From the NCBI GenBank assembly GCA_019694355.1, contig JAIBCB010000004.1, positions 296,376 through 360,375 on the forward strand: a stretch of DNA of 64,000 nt, written 5' to 3'. A program made the translations under genes and the position numbers. The notes beneath the pieces are model-generated. The model had not been told where the DNA came from. It made no database searches and saw nothing but the letters and a program-made list of their open reading frames with translations. Shown piece after piece: positions 9,201 through 16,065 of the stretch (positions within the stretch are counted from its first letter, which is position 1; every line of letters begins with the position of its first letter). The stretch comes from Pyrinomonadaceae bacterium. GTDB taxonomy: Bacteria > Acidobacteriota > Blastocatellia > Pyrinomonadales > Pyrinomonadaceae.

Positions 9201-10654
9201 GCATATTACCGCCGAACAATGACAATCACGATGGCGAGGGCTACGTGATATTCACAGTCGAGGCGGATGCGGCATCGCCGACCGGAACGAATATCGCCAA
9301 CAAGGCGAGCATCATCTTCGATGAGAATCCTGCCATTGAGACAAATGTCACGACCAATCTCGTTGACAGCGTTGTTCCGTCGAGCTCGCTTACCCTCGAC
9401 CCTGCGACCGACGGCAGCACGCCAAATGTCGCATATTCCTGGACCGGTACGGATGACGCGAACGGTTCGGGTTTTGAATCCTGTTCGATAATGGCAAGCG
9501 AAAGCAACGGCTCGTATATGCGGACCGGTGTTTTCCAGGCTCTCACGGGATCAGGCAGCTTCGCAGGGCATTGGGGCAAGCAGTACGCTCTCTACTCGAT
9601 CTGCCGTGATAACGCGGGGAATACCGAGATGCCGCCGATCACGCCAGATGCGACCGTGCAGATCCGAGGCGGCGACACGGAGAGTGACGTCTCACCGCGT
9701 CCTGACGGCAGCAACGGCGTGGTCGATGCTAGCGATGTCGGTCAGATACGGCAGTTCGCGGCACAGAACGACGGCTCGATGCTTTATAACGAGGTTCAGC
9801 GTGCCGATTCAGCTCCTAAAGCAAATGGCGGCGATGGTGCGATAACCGTCGCTGACATTATGCAGGCCCGGAGATTCGAATCCGGCCTTGATCCTCGAGC
9901 GGAAGCTGGCGGCCCCAACACGATAGCGCCATTCGCTCCGACGCTGATCGATGGAAAGCGCGCAAACCTGCTCGATCCAAGAGGGCTGTCGATAGTCCGC
10001 TCATACCGGGGAATGAACAAACTGCGTGTCGCGATACAGCTAAGTGCCCAAGGCGACGAGACGGCGACCGGATTCAGCCTCAACTTCGATCCTGCCGTAC
10101 TCAGCAACCCCGTCATTACAGCGGGAGACGATGCGACGGGAGCCACCCTCACCGTCAACTCGTCTCAGGCGGCGGCAGGCAAGGTCGGCGTCATACTCGA
10201 CAGGGCGCCAACGGATGTGTGGGCATCCGGATATAGGTTCATCCTTCTCGTCGAGTTCGACGTGATAGCGAGCCCGCCGGCAACGACCGTGATGAGCTTT
10301 GGGGATGATCCGGTCAAGATGCAGACAGTCGATGGACTCGCAGCATCGCTCAGTGCCGCCTATTCACCGGCAACGATCGAGCTGCTTGCACCGACGGCCT
10401 CCAACGTGAGCGTCGGCGGACGCGTGATCGACGCAAGCGGACGGCCTGTCCGCAACGCGACGGTCCAACTGATGCAGGCAAATGGCGGCCGGGTGCGTGC
10501 CTTGACGAATGCCTTCGGGCTGTTCCGATTCGACAACGTCGCCTCGGGTTCAACATACGTCCTGGCAACGACCGCTCGAGGACTCCAGTTCGCGCCGAGG
10601 GTCATCAACGTCTCGGATTCGATCTCAGACCTCGAGATCCAAGCCACGCCTTGA
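3254..10654 (+). CDS. Giant CARDB-repeat surface protein with dockerin-, cohesin- and carboxypeptidase-regulatory-like C-terminus (3' part of interrupted gene)
   Basis: The frame is actually open from 3080, directly after TAG 3077-3079. The ATG at 3254 is only the first Met and lacks a signal peptide, so independent secretion is unlikely. From this Met there are about ten CARDB (Ig-like adhesion) repeats at roughly residues 100-1350, each opening like LPDLVPENL or PSDLSITN with WTVTNxG. Next come a pre-peptidase C-terminal-like stretch, an IPT/TIG-like domain (TLKITGAKF), a hydrophobic Ala/Gly-rich segment, and a DUF11-like domain (YRINFENVSTATAPA). The C-terminus has dockerin-like loops (DGSNGVVDASDVGQIRQF), a cohesin-like domain (ATGFSLNFDPAVLS) and a carboxypeptidase-regulatory-like fold (GGRVIDASGRPVRNATV). 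The role is probably adhesion or cell-surface scaffolding; no enzyme domain is visible. Confidence 0.85.
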   Translation: MPEASMRITGPNPVIGGYSTTATLKLRDPAPAGGITFNVVVTDIAVGEVTVPQPTVTVLEGQTEATIQVNTNIRNDHGRTATISAYVNAPYYMSAEATVSLRKTASDLRALSLTAPASVAPDTGFFVDWSVDNIGLVSTGADGGTDIVYFSLDNVLDINTDTYIVGSANGALAAGATRTHTNVPAQSGIPGSAVPANGDYFLILTTNNDQSVDEGGQFANNYIVRPIHVDLPDLVPENLVVPPTTEPAVNYTLTWTLRNAGSGNAVVSSTTRVYFSPNTVVGDGDEIQVSSLSNGPVAAGQSFPQSATVSIPSVPVRPDGPGLFYVTVDVNDTVNEGLSGETNNTVSQPTTFQYRVPELQVTASSVASEVETDTPFALSWTTANTGNKATGNFDEQVYFSTDNQVGGDTLLGTFPLTGGLAAGASADRIQNVTIDTDLILSSGNYYVYIKTDSSNAQDEGVNEGNNIRFQQVNVRRLQRPELSVTNIVAPAAAFFGEMVTVQWTVTNAGPGPTNAPAWKDRISLNTNGSSSGTIIEVDNATALEAGQSYTMSANVVIPKGYTGSYQFVVTTDVWGALNEENPANNKTTKPITISVPPLPDLYVENVQAPAQGYAGGPFEAHWTVKNIGTAVAQDDDKVRQNLPWSWTDSVYLSRDTTLDGGDKRIANIVHTTPLNADATYSADTWVTEANDNQHWVNLPNDVSGLYYVLVQTDRTNVVYEWNAGEGNNVNTSPLQVNIINNPSDLVITDAMVAPATGNAGSEYQMSFTVRNQGADATANAWTDAIYLSNDQTLSSDDTMVFSKSNSAIVNQGSKVITGAVTIPFCFQGTKYLIPATDINNNEPEFDPNFDAEANNAGPAHAISLTSQPMDLVATNFSVTPVTPGAAVTVSWTETNAGTGPTPSVWWNRLTLVRSDGTWVATLADLRMDGVIAAGASVARSYAINMPPFMQDTYKIRLEENYYQNVSECSPGTANNTVETGEFTVSNNLPDLAPQNMQLNASSYLAGDTATISFDETNLGLNPAVGQNGWATYAYLSTDNTLSWGDRFMGYVNTTAPLAPGGTNSLVLNGTIGNVPAGTYYVILFTDGANSVIEGPSLSPYETYNVLASTPITVTLPNVDLTAVVNSVSTPAYSGQNVTLNYTVTNNGTQPTLTADWADRFYLSRDTLLDNTDRQIGWKPHQGVVPAGGSYTESIPIELPAGLTGLYRIIVKTDTSNDVVENSDSNNSSAPFDVTIGVAPPSDLSITNISPPATIEPGGNGTLQFTTQNSGVNAAYGKWRTSFYLSQDQFWDANDYLIGQQERDGAALISGATETATFGFQVPLVPEGQYYVIGRVDSRNAIPESDESNNVAVSGTPTDAATQTLTMGTPNTWTFTASGQQRLFKFLPPLNETVLVTLDGEAGSWNRLITRGQYPASFAEYDYRDGGEKTADQENVVPNTDTDKYYSLVRSDFIPTVNRPADFDKGSGDKAGLSPASTNQDLTITAQTINFSVRGVSPTTAGNKGVTTLKITGAKFQQGASIDLVGGGGGVVIPARLKAITPTEIQALFDLSQRPAGLYDVRVTNPGNQVATKTGALTVVNGGGHQLRLSLHGPGAVRKVETSAAFTLTVANDGLNDAQSVPLMLSVPSFVNYTIDRANFFDTPQEMLPSDMAPADVPLHFDKDGRKMIYISVPIVRGRSQVSVNVKFTFPMFGGGFSIQYGMGIPWGDLAAGADGILATSGQFHLRNSGEPIVAANDVEFAKCMAEFLRALFFFFQNEIMPASCVSLAKSIISGAIDYFSGIALTKATGQGSALGAATGGIGMWIGIAKNAAECGGKSIPAIKGISLAWGIFSLLNQAMDCLQYLYGHYLEVIYPLDPNEIIGPKGYGPEKFVGIKQPLEYRINFENVSTATAPAQKVYIEDVLPQGVDPRTVRLKEIGFHHYSYLVPNNSPIYQSRQQLGSDLNDLKADMFAAVDIMNRRVTWTITAIDPQTSERPLDPTLGILPPNNDNHDGEGYVIFTVEADAASPTGTNIANKASIIFDENPAIETNVTTNLVDSVVPSSSLTLDPATDGSTPNVAYSWTGTDDANGSGFESCSIMASESNGSYMRTGVFQALTGSGSFAGHWGKQYALYSICRDNAGNTEMPPITPDATVQIRGGDTESDVSPRPDGSNGVVDASDVGQIRQFAAQNDGSMLYNEVQRADSAPKANGGDGAITVADIMQARRFESGLDPRAEAGGPNTIAPFAPTLIDGKRANLLDPRGLSIVRSYRGMNKLRVAIQLSAQGDETATGFSLNFDPAVLSNPVITAGDDATGATLTVNSSQAAAGKVGVILDRAPTDVWASGYRFILLVEFDVIASPPATTVMSFGDDPVKMQTVDGLAASLSAAYSPATIELLAPTASNVSVGGRVIDASGRPVRNATVQLMQANGGRVRALTNAFGLFRFDNVASGSTYVLATTARGLQFAPRVINVSDSISDLEIQATP

Positions 10655-10670
10655 TCGCTTGGAATAACGC

Positions 10671-10705
10671 ACCCACGTCCCCGGCCTTCGGCCGTGGACG
10701 TGGGT
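10671..10705 (+). terminator. Strong GC-rich hairpin after the giant gene
   Basis: Arms ACCCACGTCC and GGACGTGGGT pair perfectly and continue inward as CGGCC/GGCCG around a short loop, with one mismatch. It begins 17 bases after the TGA of the CARDB gene and no T-run follows. It may be a terminator without a poly-U tail or a processed 3' end. It separates the giant gene from the convergent operon below. Confidence 0.55.
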
Positions 10706-10754
10706 GTCAGCTTCAAAGGTTCTTCTATCCGGCGTAAGTAAAGCAAACGTGGTC

Positions 10755-10910
10755 TTATCGGTCACGATCCTGTGGCGAGTTTGTCGGCTTAGGGGTTGGT
10801 GGCTCCTTTTTATCGCCCCAATAATACGCGCGGACGACGGCGATATAGACGACCATGCAGATCACGAAGAAGACGAAGAGAAAACCGATAAAAAGTAGCA
10901 GGTGATACAT
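10755..10910 (-). CDS. Small single-pass membrane protein (51 residues)
   Basis: A short frame whose ATG (10908-10910) overlaps the TGA of the AI-2E transporter by one base (TGATG), an arrangement that usually means translational coupling. The product has one hydrophobic helix (about residues 4-27, rich in Phe/Val/Ile), a polar WGDKKEPP turn and a Pro-rich cytoplasmic-type tail ending QDRDR. It is the last gene of the minus-strand operon that starts at 14427. Function is unknown; a small subunit or stabiliser of the transporter is a guess based only on position. The coupling and a clean transmembrane profile make it more likely real than random. Confidence 0.6.
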   Translation of the reverse strand: MYHLLLFIGFLFVFFVICMVVYIAVVRAYYWGDKKEPPTPKPTNSPQDRDR

Positions 10911-12157
10911 CAGCCTTCTTCGTTTTCCTTTGATGCGGGTGAGTAGATCTCGGTTGTTGAGTGCATCTCGACGCTGAGAGATTCGACCATACGCGGTTCC
11001 TCGATCCAGAGCGACATCACGCTGCGACTGCCGCGGTGCTCGAGTATGTGCCGATAGACGACGCTGCCGATGGCAACGATCGGGATGGAAATGAAGACGC
11101 CCGGAATACCGCCGATCTGTTCACCCGCAAGCACTGCAAGGATGATCATCAGCGGATGCAGGTGAATACCGCCGCGAACGATGCGCGGATAGATCACATA
11201 ATCCTGACAGATCCGAAGAGCGATCAAAAAGGCCGCAACATACCACGCCTTTGTCGGATACTCACCAAAAGCAGCAACAAGCACGACGACGATGCCGATA
11301 GTCGCGGGACCGAGAACGGGCACGAACTCGAATATGCCGGCGAGGATGCCGAGCAGGAGCGCGTATTTGAGGCCGATCGTGTAGAACCCGAGCGTGCAGA
11401 TGATGCCGATCATCACGCAAGAGATGAGCTGCGCACGGGTATAGGCCGCGAGCGTAAGGTTGATGTCGGCCATCATCGCTTCCGCACGGGCGCGATGCGG
11501 CCCAACAGGAAACATTCGTAAGACCGCCAGGCGCACGAGGTTCACATCCTTCAAAAAGAAGAATGCAAGGACCGGAACAAGGACGAACCACGGCAAGATC
11601 GTAAGGATCGAAAGGATCGTCGTCCCCAAAAATGCGGTTATTTCGGCGGCGGCGGTCGTGCCGACTTCGGTCAGCTTGTCCGTAATGTTCTTCTGAACAT
11701 CTTCCGGCATATGTACACGATTAAAACGACGGGTCGCCTCGTCATATTTCTCGCGCATCGCCGTCATATATCCCGGAATGTTCTTTGCGAATTCAGTTGC
11801 CTGCTCCGAAACTCGCGGTGCGATCGCCGCAATAGTAAAACCGACCACAGAAAAGACGATCGCGTAGGAGATCAGTATCGCGAGTCCTCTCGGCATGAAC
11901 TTCTCTTTGCCGGCCGCTTTGAATGGCCGCCGAATCAATCTAACGAGCGGATCAAGCAGGTAAGCAAAAAAGACGGAGATCACGACGAGGAAGAGCAAAT
12001 GCTTGAGAAGATATGCTCCATAAAGGACCGTCGCCGCAACGAGCAGAAGCACGATCGTGAGCACGACAACTCTTGCCACGGTGCCGGCTGAAGGGCCGCG
12101 TCGGCGCTCGACGGCGGTATCGGTCTCGGTTCGTTCGTTGTTGAGCAGATCGGCCAT
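10910..12157 (-). CDS. AI-2E family transporter (PerM/UPF0118 membrane protein)
   Basis: Multi-pass inner-membrane protein of 415 residues, the usual family length. Paired N-terminal helices (VVLTIVLLLVAATVLYGAYLL, residues about 31-51, and the LLFLVVISVFFAYLL segment) lead to PLVRLIRRP. A long soluble loop and the conserved C-terminal helices follow, including GILAGIFEFVPVLGPAT and QDYVIYPRIVRGGIHLHPLMIIL, both strong family signatures. Members export or import small molecules, and in some bacteria autoinducer-2 or Na+/H+; the substrate here is unknown. It sits 21 bases after the lipoprotein gene and is coupled to the small membrane protein downstream. Confidence 0.92.
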   Translation of the reverse strand: MADLLNNERTETDTAVERRRGPSAGTVARVVVLTIVLLLVAATVLYGAYLLKHLLFLVVISVFFAYLLDPLVRLIRRPFKAAGKEKFMPRGLAILISYAIVFSVVGFTIAAIAPRVSEQATEFAKNIPGYMTAMREKYDEATRRFNRVHMPEDVQKNITDKLTEVGTTAAAEITAFLGTTILSILTILPWFVLVPVLAFFFLKDVNLVRLAVLRMFPVGPHRARAEAMMADINLTLAAYTRAQLISCVMIGIICTLGFYTIGLKYALLLGILAGIFEFVPVLGPATIGIVVVLVAAFGEYPTKAWYVAAFLIALRICQDYVIYPRIVRGGIHLHPLMIILAVLAGEQIGGIPGVFISIPIVAIGSVVYRHILEHRGSRSVMSLWIEEPRMVESLSVEMHSTTEIYSPASKENEEG

Positions 12158-12178
12158 CTAAATGTGAATAACTATACG

Positions 12179-12607
12179 TTATTTTGCACTGGTTGCCGCA
12201 GAATTCTGATTCGAATTAGCTGACTGCGAATCTTGTGTGAGTATAGAGATCATAAACCTCGCGTGCAGGGCGTTGATGTCCGCTTCCGGCAGAGGCTCAT
12301 TGCCGGCGATAGTGTATGCCGTTCCGTCTTCGGACGCAGCCCGTCGTTTTGCATTTCCCGTGTGCGACGAAAGAAGCAGTTTGTCATGATAATCGATCTG
12401 CCCGCCGTCTTTGCGCCGCATCAGATAGATGTAAAGATAGCCGGCCTCTTTTGCGGCCCGAAGGTCAACATCAAAGCCCTTCGGCGTTGGCGAAACTCCG
12501 GGCGTTGCCTCCGGGACCTTCCCATCATTCAGGATCGTTTGATTTGCGCACGCGCCTCCAAAGGTCGTGACCGCAAAAAGCAGCAATGTCGGCAATGTCG
12601 ATCTCAT
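12179..12607 (-). CDS. Putative lipoprotein of unknown function
   Basis: 142 residues. The N-terminus MRSTLPTLLLFAVTTFGGAC is a signal peptide ending in a lipobox (FGGA-C, Cys at 20), so it is probably a lipid-anchored periplasmic protein. The remainder is small and polar, with an alpha/beta-looking core (AAKEAGYLYIYLMRRKDGGQIDYHDK) and a disordered Ser/Asn/Ala tail. No known domain was recognised. Its ATG overlaps the stop of the upstream membrane protein gene (ATGA at 12604-12607), so it is translationally coupled to it. The pair may act together at the membrane. Confidence 0.75.
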   Translation of the reverse strand: MRSTLPTLLLFAVTTFGGACANQTILNDGKVPEATPGVSPTPKGFDVDLRAAKEAGYLYIYLMRRKDGGQIDYHDKLLLSSHTGNAKRRAASEDGTAYTIAGNEPLPEADINALHARFMISILTQDSQSANSNQNSAATSAK

Positions 12608-14427
12608 TGGTCGTTGGCCGCGTCGTCGTCCGGATCGACATTCGCGTTCTTAGCGTCGTTCGCTTCGATATCGTCGAGCTCTTTTTCTTCTTCGGCCGTC
12701 GGCGGCGTTTTGTCGTCAACGTCTTCCGCCGGCGGCTCAGCCTTACTATCGCGAATTTTCAGCAGCCGTGCTTCGTCATCCTCGTAGATCATATCGGCCC
12801 AGCCGCTGTCGAGCAGCTTTGCCACCATATCGGTGTTCTCTTTCGCATCCGTGAACACGTATTTCGCCCCAAATTTATCTCGTATTTGCGGCCCCGGATC
12901 ATCCGTCTTGCCCTCAGTGATGTCTTTGAGGAGTTTGTATAGATCAGGATGCTCGGAATAGAGATAGTTCGGATCGAGTCCGTAAACATATCGGTGTTTA
13001 GTGTCGTAATAGAAGAGCTTCGGGAAATCATCCCAGTTCGCGTTAAAGATCAGCTCACCCTTGGGAATGTTTTCTGCACCCGTGTCATCAAGACCGGTGG
13101 CAAATTCCATCGCACGCTTGTATTTATCCGCCGCTTCGTTGCCGCGGATGCTGTCTGCAACACCGTTCCATTCGATCCCAAAGCGGTGGAACCCGACCGT
13201 ATTCAGCATCACGACAACGAACAGAATGCAGCCGATCACCCAAGCCGACCCTTCCTTCCACTTATCAAAACGCGACTTCGGCACCTCGCCCTTGTCGAGA
13301 TATGGATCGATCTCGCGACGGAATTCGTCCGGAAGTTCTGCGACCTTCGGTGCGGTGAACGCCTGCCAGCTGAACGCCGCAAAGAGTATCGCGAACGGCG
13401 GGAAGTATTCGGCGAAACGCTTCGATTTGAACTGCCACGCACAAAGGAAACTCACGAAGGCGAGAAAGAATGTCGCCTTCTCGGGCAGCTTTCCGTTACG
13501 CGGTACGAACAGGATGTAGCCGACGACCATCGCAAGTATCGCGATCGGGAAATCCGTCAAGATCTCCTGTGCTGAGTACGAATACCATTCACCGCCGACC
13601 GCGACCGCAAAGTCGCTCGCGAGCTTGAATTTCTCCATCAAATGCTCGTAGAAGAGCATCAGATTCTGCGGAAAATAGGGGTTAATAAGATTGCCGAGTA
13701 CGAGGCCGAGCGTTGTATAGGCAAGCGGCCGCCATTCGAAACGACGCTCGTTCCAAGCGACGATGATCGTCCAGATGAGTGCCGCTCCCCAAAGCAGCGG
13801 GAACAAACTATACGTCCAAACGAATGCGAACATCAGCGGCGCAAGCCACACGTACTTGCGTTGGAAAAGCAGATGGATGCCGATGACCGTGATGATGATG
13901 GTCAATGGCGGCGCCTTTGCCATATTCATCCGATAGAAGAAAGCATTCGCACAGCACATCAAGGCCGCAAACCATACGAGGTGATACTTCACTTCGTATC
14001 GGACGAGCAGCCAATAGACCGAAAAGATCGCTAAGCTGCCGTAAAAGATCGTCGAGACCTTTGCCGCCGTCTGCAGGTCAAAGAACCAGAGGAACGGTAT
14101 CTGCAAAAGATGGAAGAGGAAATGGTGATCTGCGTACGATTGCGGGTTCAGGACCGTCAACGGCAGCCATTCGAACGTCGGCAGCCATTTGCCGTGGCTA
14201 AAGTTCTCCCAAAGAAGCGACGACCACTTGATGTGGTAATAGCCGTCCCAATCACCGCAGCAGATCGCGTTGGTGCGCGTCTGCAGGAAGATCATCACCA
14301 TCGCCGCGGCCAGCAGGCCAAAGGTCAAATACGTGATCCGCACGGCGCGGTCGGTCTCAAGGAATTCCTTCCAGCCCTGTTTCTTTGTCTCTTTATCTTC
14401 TATCGGAATATCGAGATTTTCGTCCAT
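12604..14427 (-). CDS. Polytopic membrane protein resembling GT-C (STT3/PMT-like) glycosyltransferases
   Basis: 607 residues with about eleven hydrophobic helices in the first 400 residues, then a soluble C-terminal domain and an acidic, Lys/Glu/Asp-rich end. The first periplasmic loop holds GDWDGYYHIKWS (acidic pair plus His) and the next holds SYADHHFLFHLL. This arrangement recalls the D-x-Y-x-H and DHH elements of STT3-type oligosaccharyltransferases and other polyprenyl-phosphate-sugar GT-C enzymes. The soluble part repeats FDWDDFPKLFYYD-like motifs seen in membrane sugar transferases. A glycosyltransferase role is therefore plausible but unproven. It is first in the operon with the lipoprotein, transporter and small membrane protein. 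Confidence 0.65.
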   Translation of the reverse strand: MDENLDIPIEDKETKKQGWKEFLETDRAVRITYLTFGLLAAAMVMIFLQTRTNAICCGDWDGYYHIKWSSLLWENFSHGKWLPTFEWLPLTVLNPQSYADHHFLFHLLQIPFLWFFDLQTAAKVSTIFYGSLAIFSVYWLLVRYEVKYHLVWFAALMCCANAFFYRMNMAKAPPLTIIITVIGIHLLFQRKYVWLAPLMFAFVWTYSLFPLLWGAALIWTIIVAWNERRFEWRPLAYTTLGLVLGNLINPYFPQNLMLFYEHLMEKFKLASDFAVAVGGEWYSYSAQEILTDFPIAILAMVVGYILFVPRNGKLPEKATFFLAFVSFLCAWQFKSKRFAEYFPPFAILFAAFSWQAFTAPKVAELPDEFRREIDPYLDKGEVPKSRFDKWKEGSAWVIGCILFVVVMLNTVGFHRFGIEWNGVADSIRGNEAADKYKRAMEFATGLDDTGAENIPKGELIFNANWDDFPKLFYYDTKHRYVYGLDPNYLYSEHPDLYKLLKDITEGKTDDPGPQIRDKFGAKYVFTDAKENTDMVAKLLDSGWADMIYEDDEARLLKIRDSKAEPPAEDVDDKTPPTAEEEKELDDIEANDAKNANVDPDDDAANDQ

Positions 14428-14554
14428 TTATAAGCGGCGTTGTTTGGAAAAGTATTAGTTCAGGCGAAAAGAAAAAAGTAGCACGAAACAAGGGTTAAAT
14501 CTAATATCGCAACGCCATCTTCGATGAGGCAGGCCGCTATTTGTAACTATCTCT

Positions 14555-14583
14555 ATGACAGATGTGCTCATTTTCGCTACAAT
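14555..14583 (+). promoter_or_regulatory. Sigma-70-type promoter for the hydrolase gene, near-leaderless
   Basis: ATGACA (14555-14560), a 17-base spacer, then TACAAT (14578-14583): five of six and five of six matches to consensus. Initiation about seven bases later would fall near 14590, only about seven bases before ATG 14597. The upstream in-frame ATG at 14555 lies in the -35 box and so should not be the start. Confidence 0.6.
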
Positions 14584-14596
14584 GCTTTCTTTGTCT

Positions 14597-15235
14597 ATGT
14601 ATCCGAAAGGAAATCTTTTTATTCCGTCGCGGCATGGCCAACTTGAGGCGATCCTGAAGGAACCTTCTGAACCTCGCAAAGGCGTCGCTCTCGTCTGCCA
14701 TCCGCATCCACTTGGTGGCGGAACGATGCACAACAAGGTAGTTTTCCGCATCGCCGCAGGGCTTGTGGACGCGGGCCTTACAACCCTGCGTTTCAACTTC
14801 AGCGGCGTTGGCGCCTCGACTGGCGTACATAACGATGTCGAAGGCGGCGTTGAAGATGTTACCGACGCACTCGCCTATCTCAAAGCCGAATTTCCTGAAG
14901 ACACGATCGTACTCGCCGGCTTCTCTTTCGGCTCGCGGACAGGAATGCAGGTCGGAATGGCCGATGACCACGTGAAATGCCTTATTTCGGTTGGAACACC
15001 GGTCGAAAAGTATAATGACTTCGACTTTCTTACGCAGGTCAAAAAACCGATCTTGTTCCTTCACGGCGATACCGACGAATTCTGCACGGTCGGCGGACTG
15101 CGGTCGATCACCGACAAGATCCCGCAGGCGGAGGTCGTGATCTTCGAGCACGGCGGCCATTTTTTTGACGATCATTTGAAGGAACTGCGCGAGACCGTTA
15201 GGGCGTGGACCGAGAAGCAACTTTTGAGAAACTAA
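14597..15235 (+). CDS. Alpha/beta hydrolase family protein
   Basis: Serine hydrolase of 212 residues from the chosen start. Visible elements are CHPHPLGGGTMHNKVV (the oxyanion-region HPHPxxGG motif typical of the YtmA-like dienelactone-hydrolase group), nucleophile elbow AGFSFGS (GxSxG), acid in HGDTDEF and catalytic His in EHGGHFF. The substrate is unknown; relatives act on short esters or acyl-thioesters. The start at 14597 is preferred because the promoter reads into it and MYPKGNLFIP begins the conserved fold. The thioesterase gene begins six bases after the stop, so both may handle acyl esters in one transcript. Confidence 0.88.
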   Translation: MYPKGNLFIPSRHGQLEAILKEPSEPRKGVALVCHPHPLGGGTMHNKVVFRIAAGLVDAGLTTLRFNFSGVGASTGVHNDVEGGVEDVTDALAYLKAEFPEDTIVLAGFSFGSRTGMQVGMADDHVKCLISVGTPVEKYNDFDFLTQVKKPILFLHGDTDEFCTVGGLRSITDKIPQAEVVIFEHGGHFFDDHLKELRETVRAWTEKQLLRN

Positions 15236-15241
15236 AATTTT

Positions 15242-15625
15242 ATGGATCAAGAACCAATAAAAGACGCCGCAATAAGGCTGACGATGATGCCGCGGGACAC
15301 GAACGCGCACGGCACCGTTTTCGGCGGAATAATATTGAGCTACATTGACGTTGCGGGAAGCGTTGAGGCCGTACGGCGAACCAAGCACGACCGATTCGTG
15401 ACGGTCGCGATGAAAGAGGTCGTTTTCCACGAACCGGTCTTCATCGGCGATCTGGTGAGTTTCTATGCGGAGACGATCAAGATCGGCAACACGTCGGTTA
15501 CCGTACACGTAGAGGTCGAGGCCGAACGCTTTGGTAATCAAGGCCAGAAGGTCAAGGTCACATCCGCTGACGTCGTGTTTGTCGCGATCAACCAATTTCG
15601 CGAAAAGGTGCAGGTTCGGAGCTAA
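15242..15625 (+). CDS. Acyl-CoA thioesterase, hotdog fold (YciA-type)
   Basis: 127 residues, the length of single-domain YciA/BFIT thioesterases that hydrolyse acyl-CoA to free acid and CoA. The signature MMPRDTNAHGTVFGGIILSYIDVAG contains the catalytic Asn/Asp region and the GGxxLxxxD helix start. It is followed by the central beta sheet (VTVAMKEVVFHEPVFIGDLVSFYAE) with HEPVxxGD. It lies six bases after the hydrolase gene and 68 bases before the ferredoxin gene. It may help balance CoA pools alongside the beta-oxidation genes elsewhere in the window. Substrate length cannot be told from the sequence. Confidence 0.93.
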   Translation: MDQEPIKDAAIRLTMMPRDTNAHGTVFGGIILSYIDVAGSVEAVRRTKHDRFVTVAMKEVVFHEPVFIGDLVSFYAETIKIGNTSVTVHVEVEAERFGNQGQKVKVTSADVVFVAINQFREKVQVRS

Positions 15626-15693
15626 AGTTAACCAAATCGACAAGTTAACGCCGAATGACTATAATTTATTTGAAAAGGACAAAGGAGTAATTA

Positions 15694-16026
15694 ATGCCGC
15701 AGATCATTGCCAACACGGCAAATGGACCAATTTCGTTCGACGCTGAGATCGGCCGCAGGCTTGTGCTTGCGCTCGAAGACAACGGCGTCGATATACTTCA
15801 TCGCTGCGGCGGAAATGCCCGCTGCACGACCTGCAGGATCGAGCTGATTTCGGGCGACGCCGGAAAAATGGGCGAAAGCGAAGAGGCGATCCTGTTGACA
15901 AAGGCGGACCTTGGTCCGAATACGCGCCTTTCCTGCCAGATCAGGCTCGAAAACGATCTGGAAGTCAACGTTGTCAATCAGGCGAGTATCGCCGGCATCG
16001 ACGCCGGCCCGCGGCCCGAAGAATAA
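15694..16026 (+). CDS. 2Fe-2S ferredoxin, plant/adrenodoxin fold
   Basis: 110-residue electron carrier. The cluster ligands are Cys38, Cys44, Cys47 and Cys81 in CGGNARCTTC ... RLSCQ, the C-x5-C-x2-C-xn-C pattern of chloroplast-type and related bacterial ferredoxins. AAAGGAG just before the ATG is a good ribosome binding site. The superoxide dismutase gene follows by 39 bases, so the two are probably co-transcribed, linking electron transfer and oxygen stress. The partner enzyme is not evident here. Confidence 0.93.
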   Translation: MPQIIANTANGPISFDAEIGRRLVLALEDNGVDILHRCGGNARCTTCRIELISGDAGKMGESEEAILLTKADLGPNTRLSCQIRLENDLEVNVVNQASIAGIDAGPRPEE

Positions 16027-16065
16027 AGAACGGCCGCTTGTTTTTATTATCGATAGGAGAAAACA

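Noticed and set aside
14537..15643. A 368-residue minus-strand frame opposite the hydrolase and thioesterase genes
   Set aside because: Antisense shadow of two real genes with clear family motifs on the plus strand.
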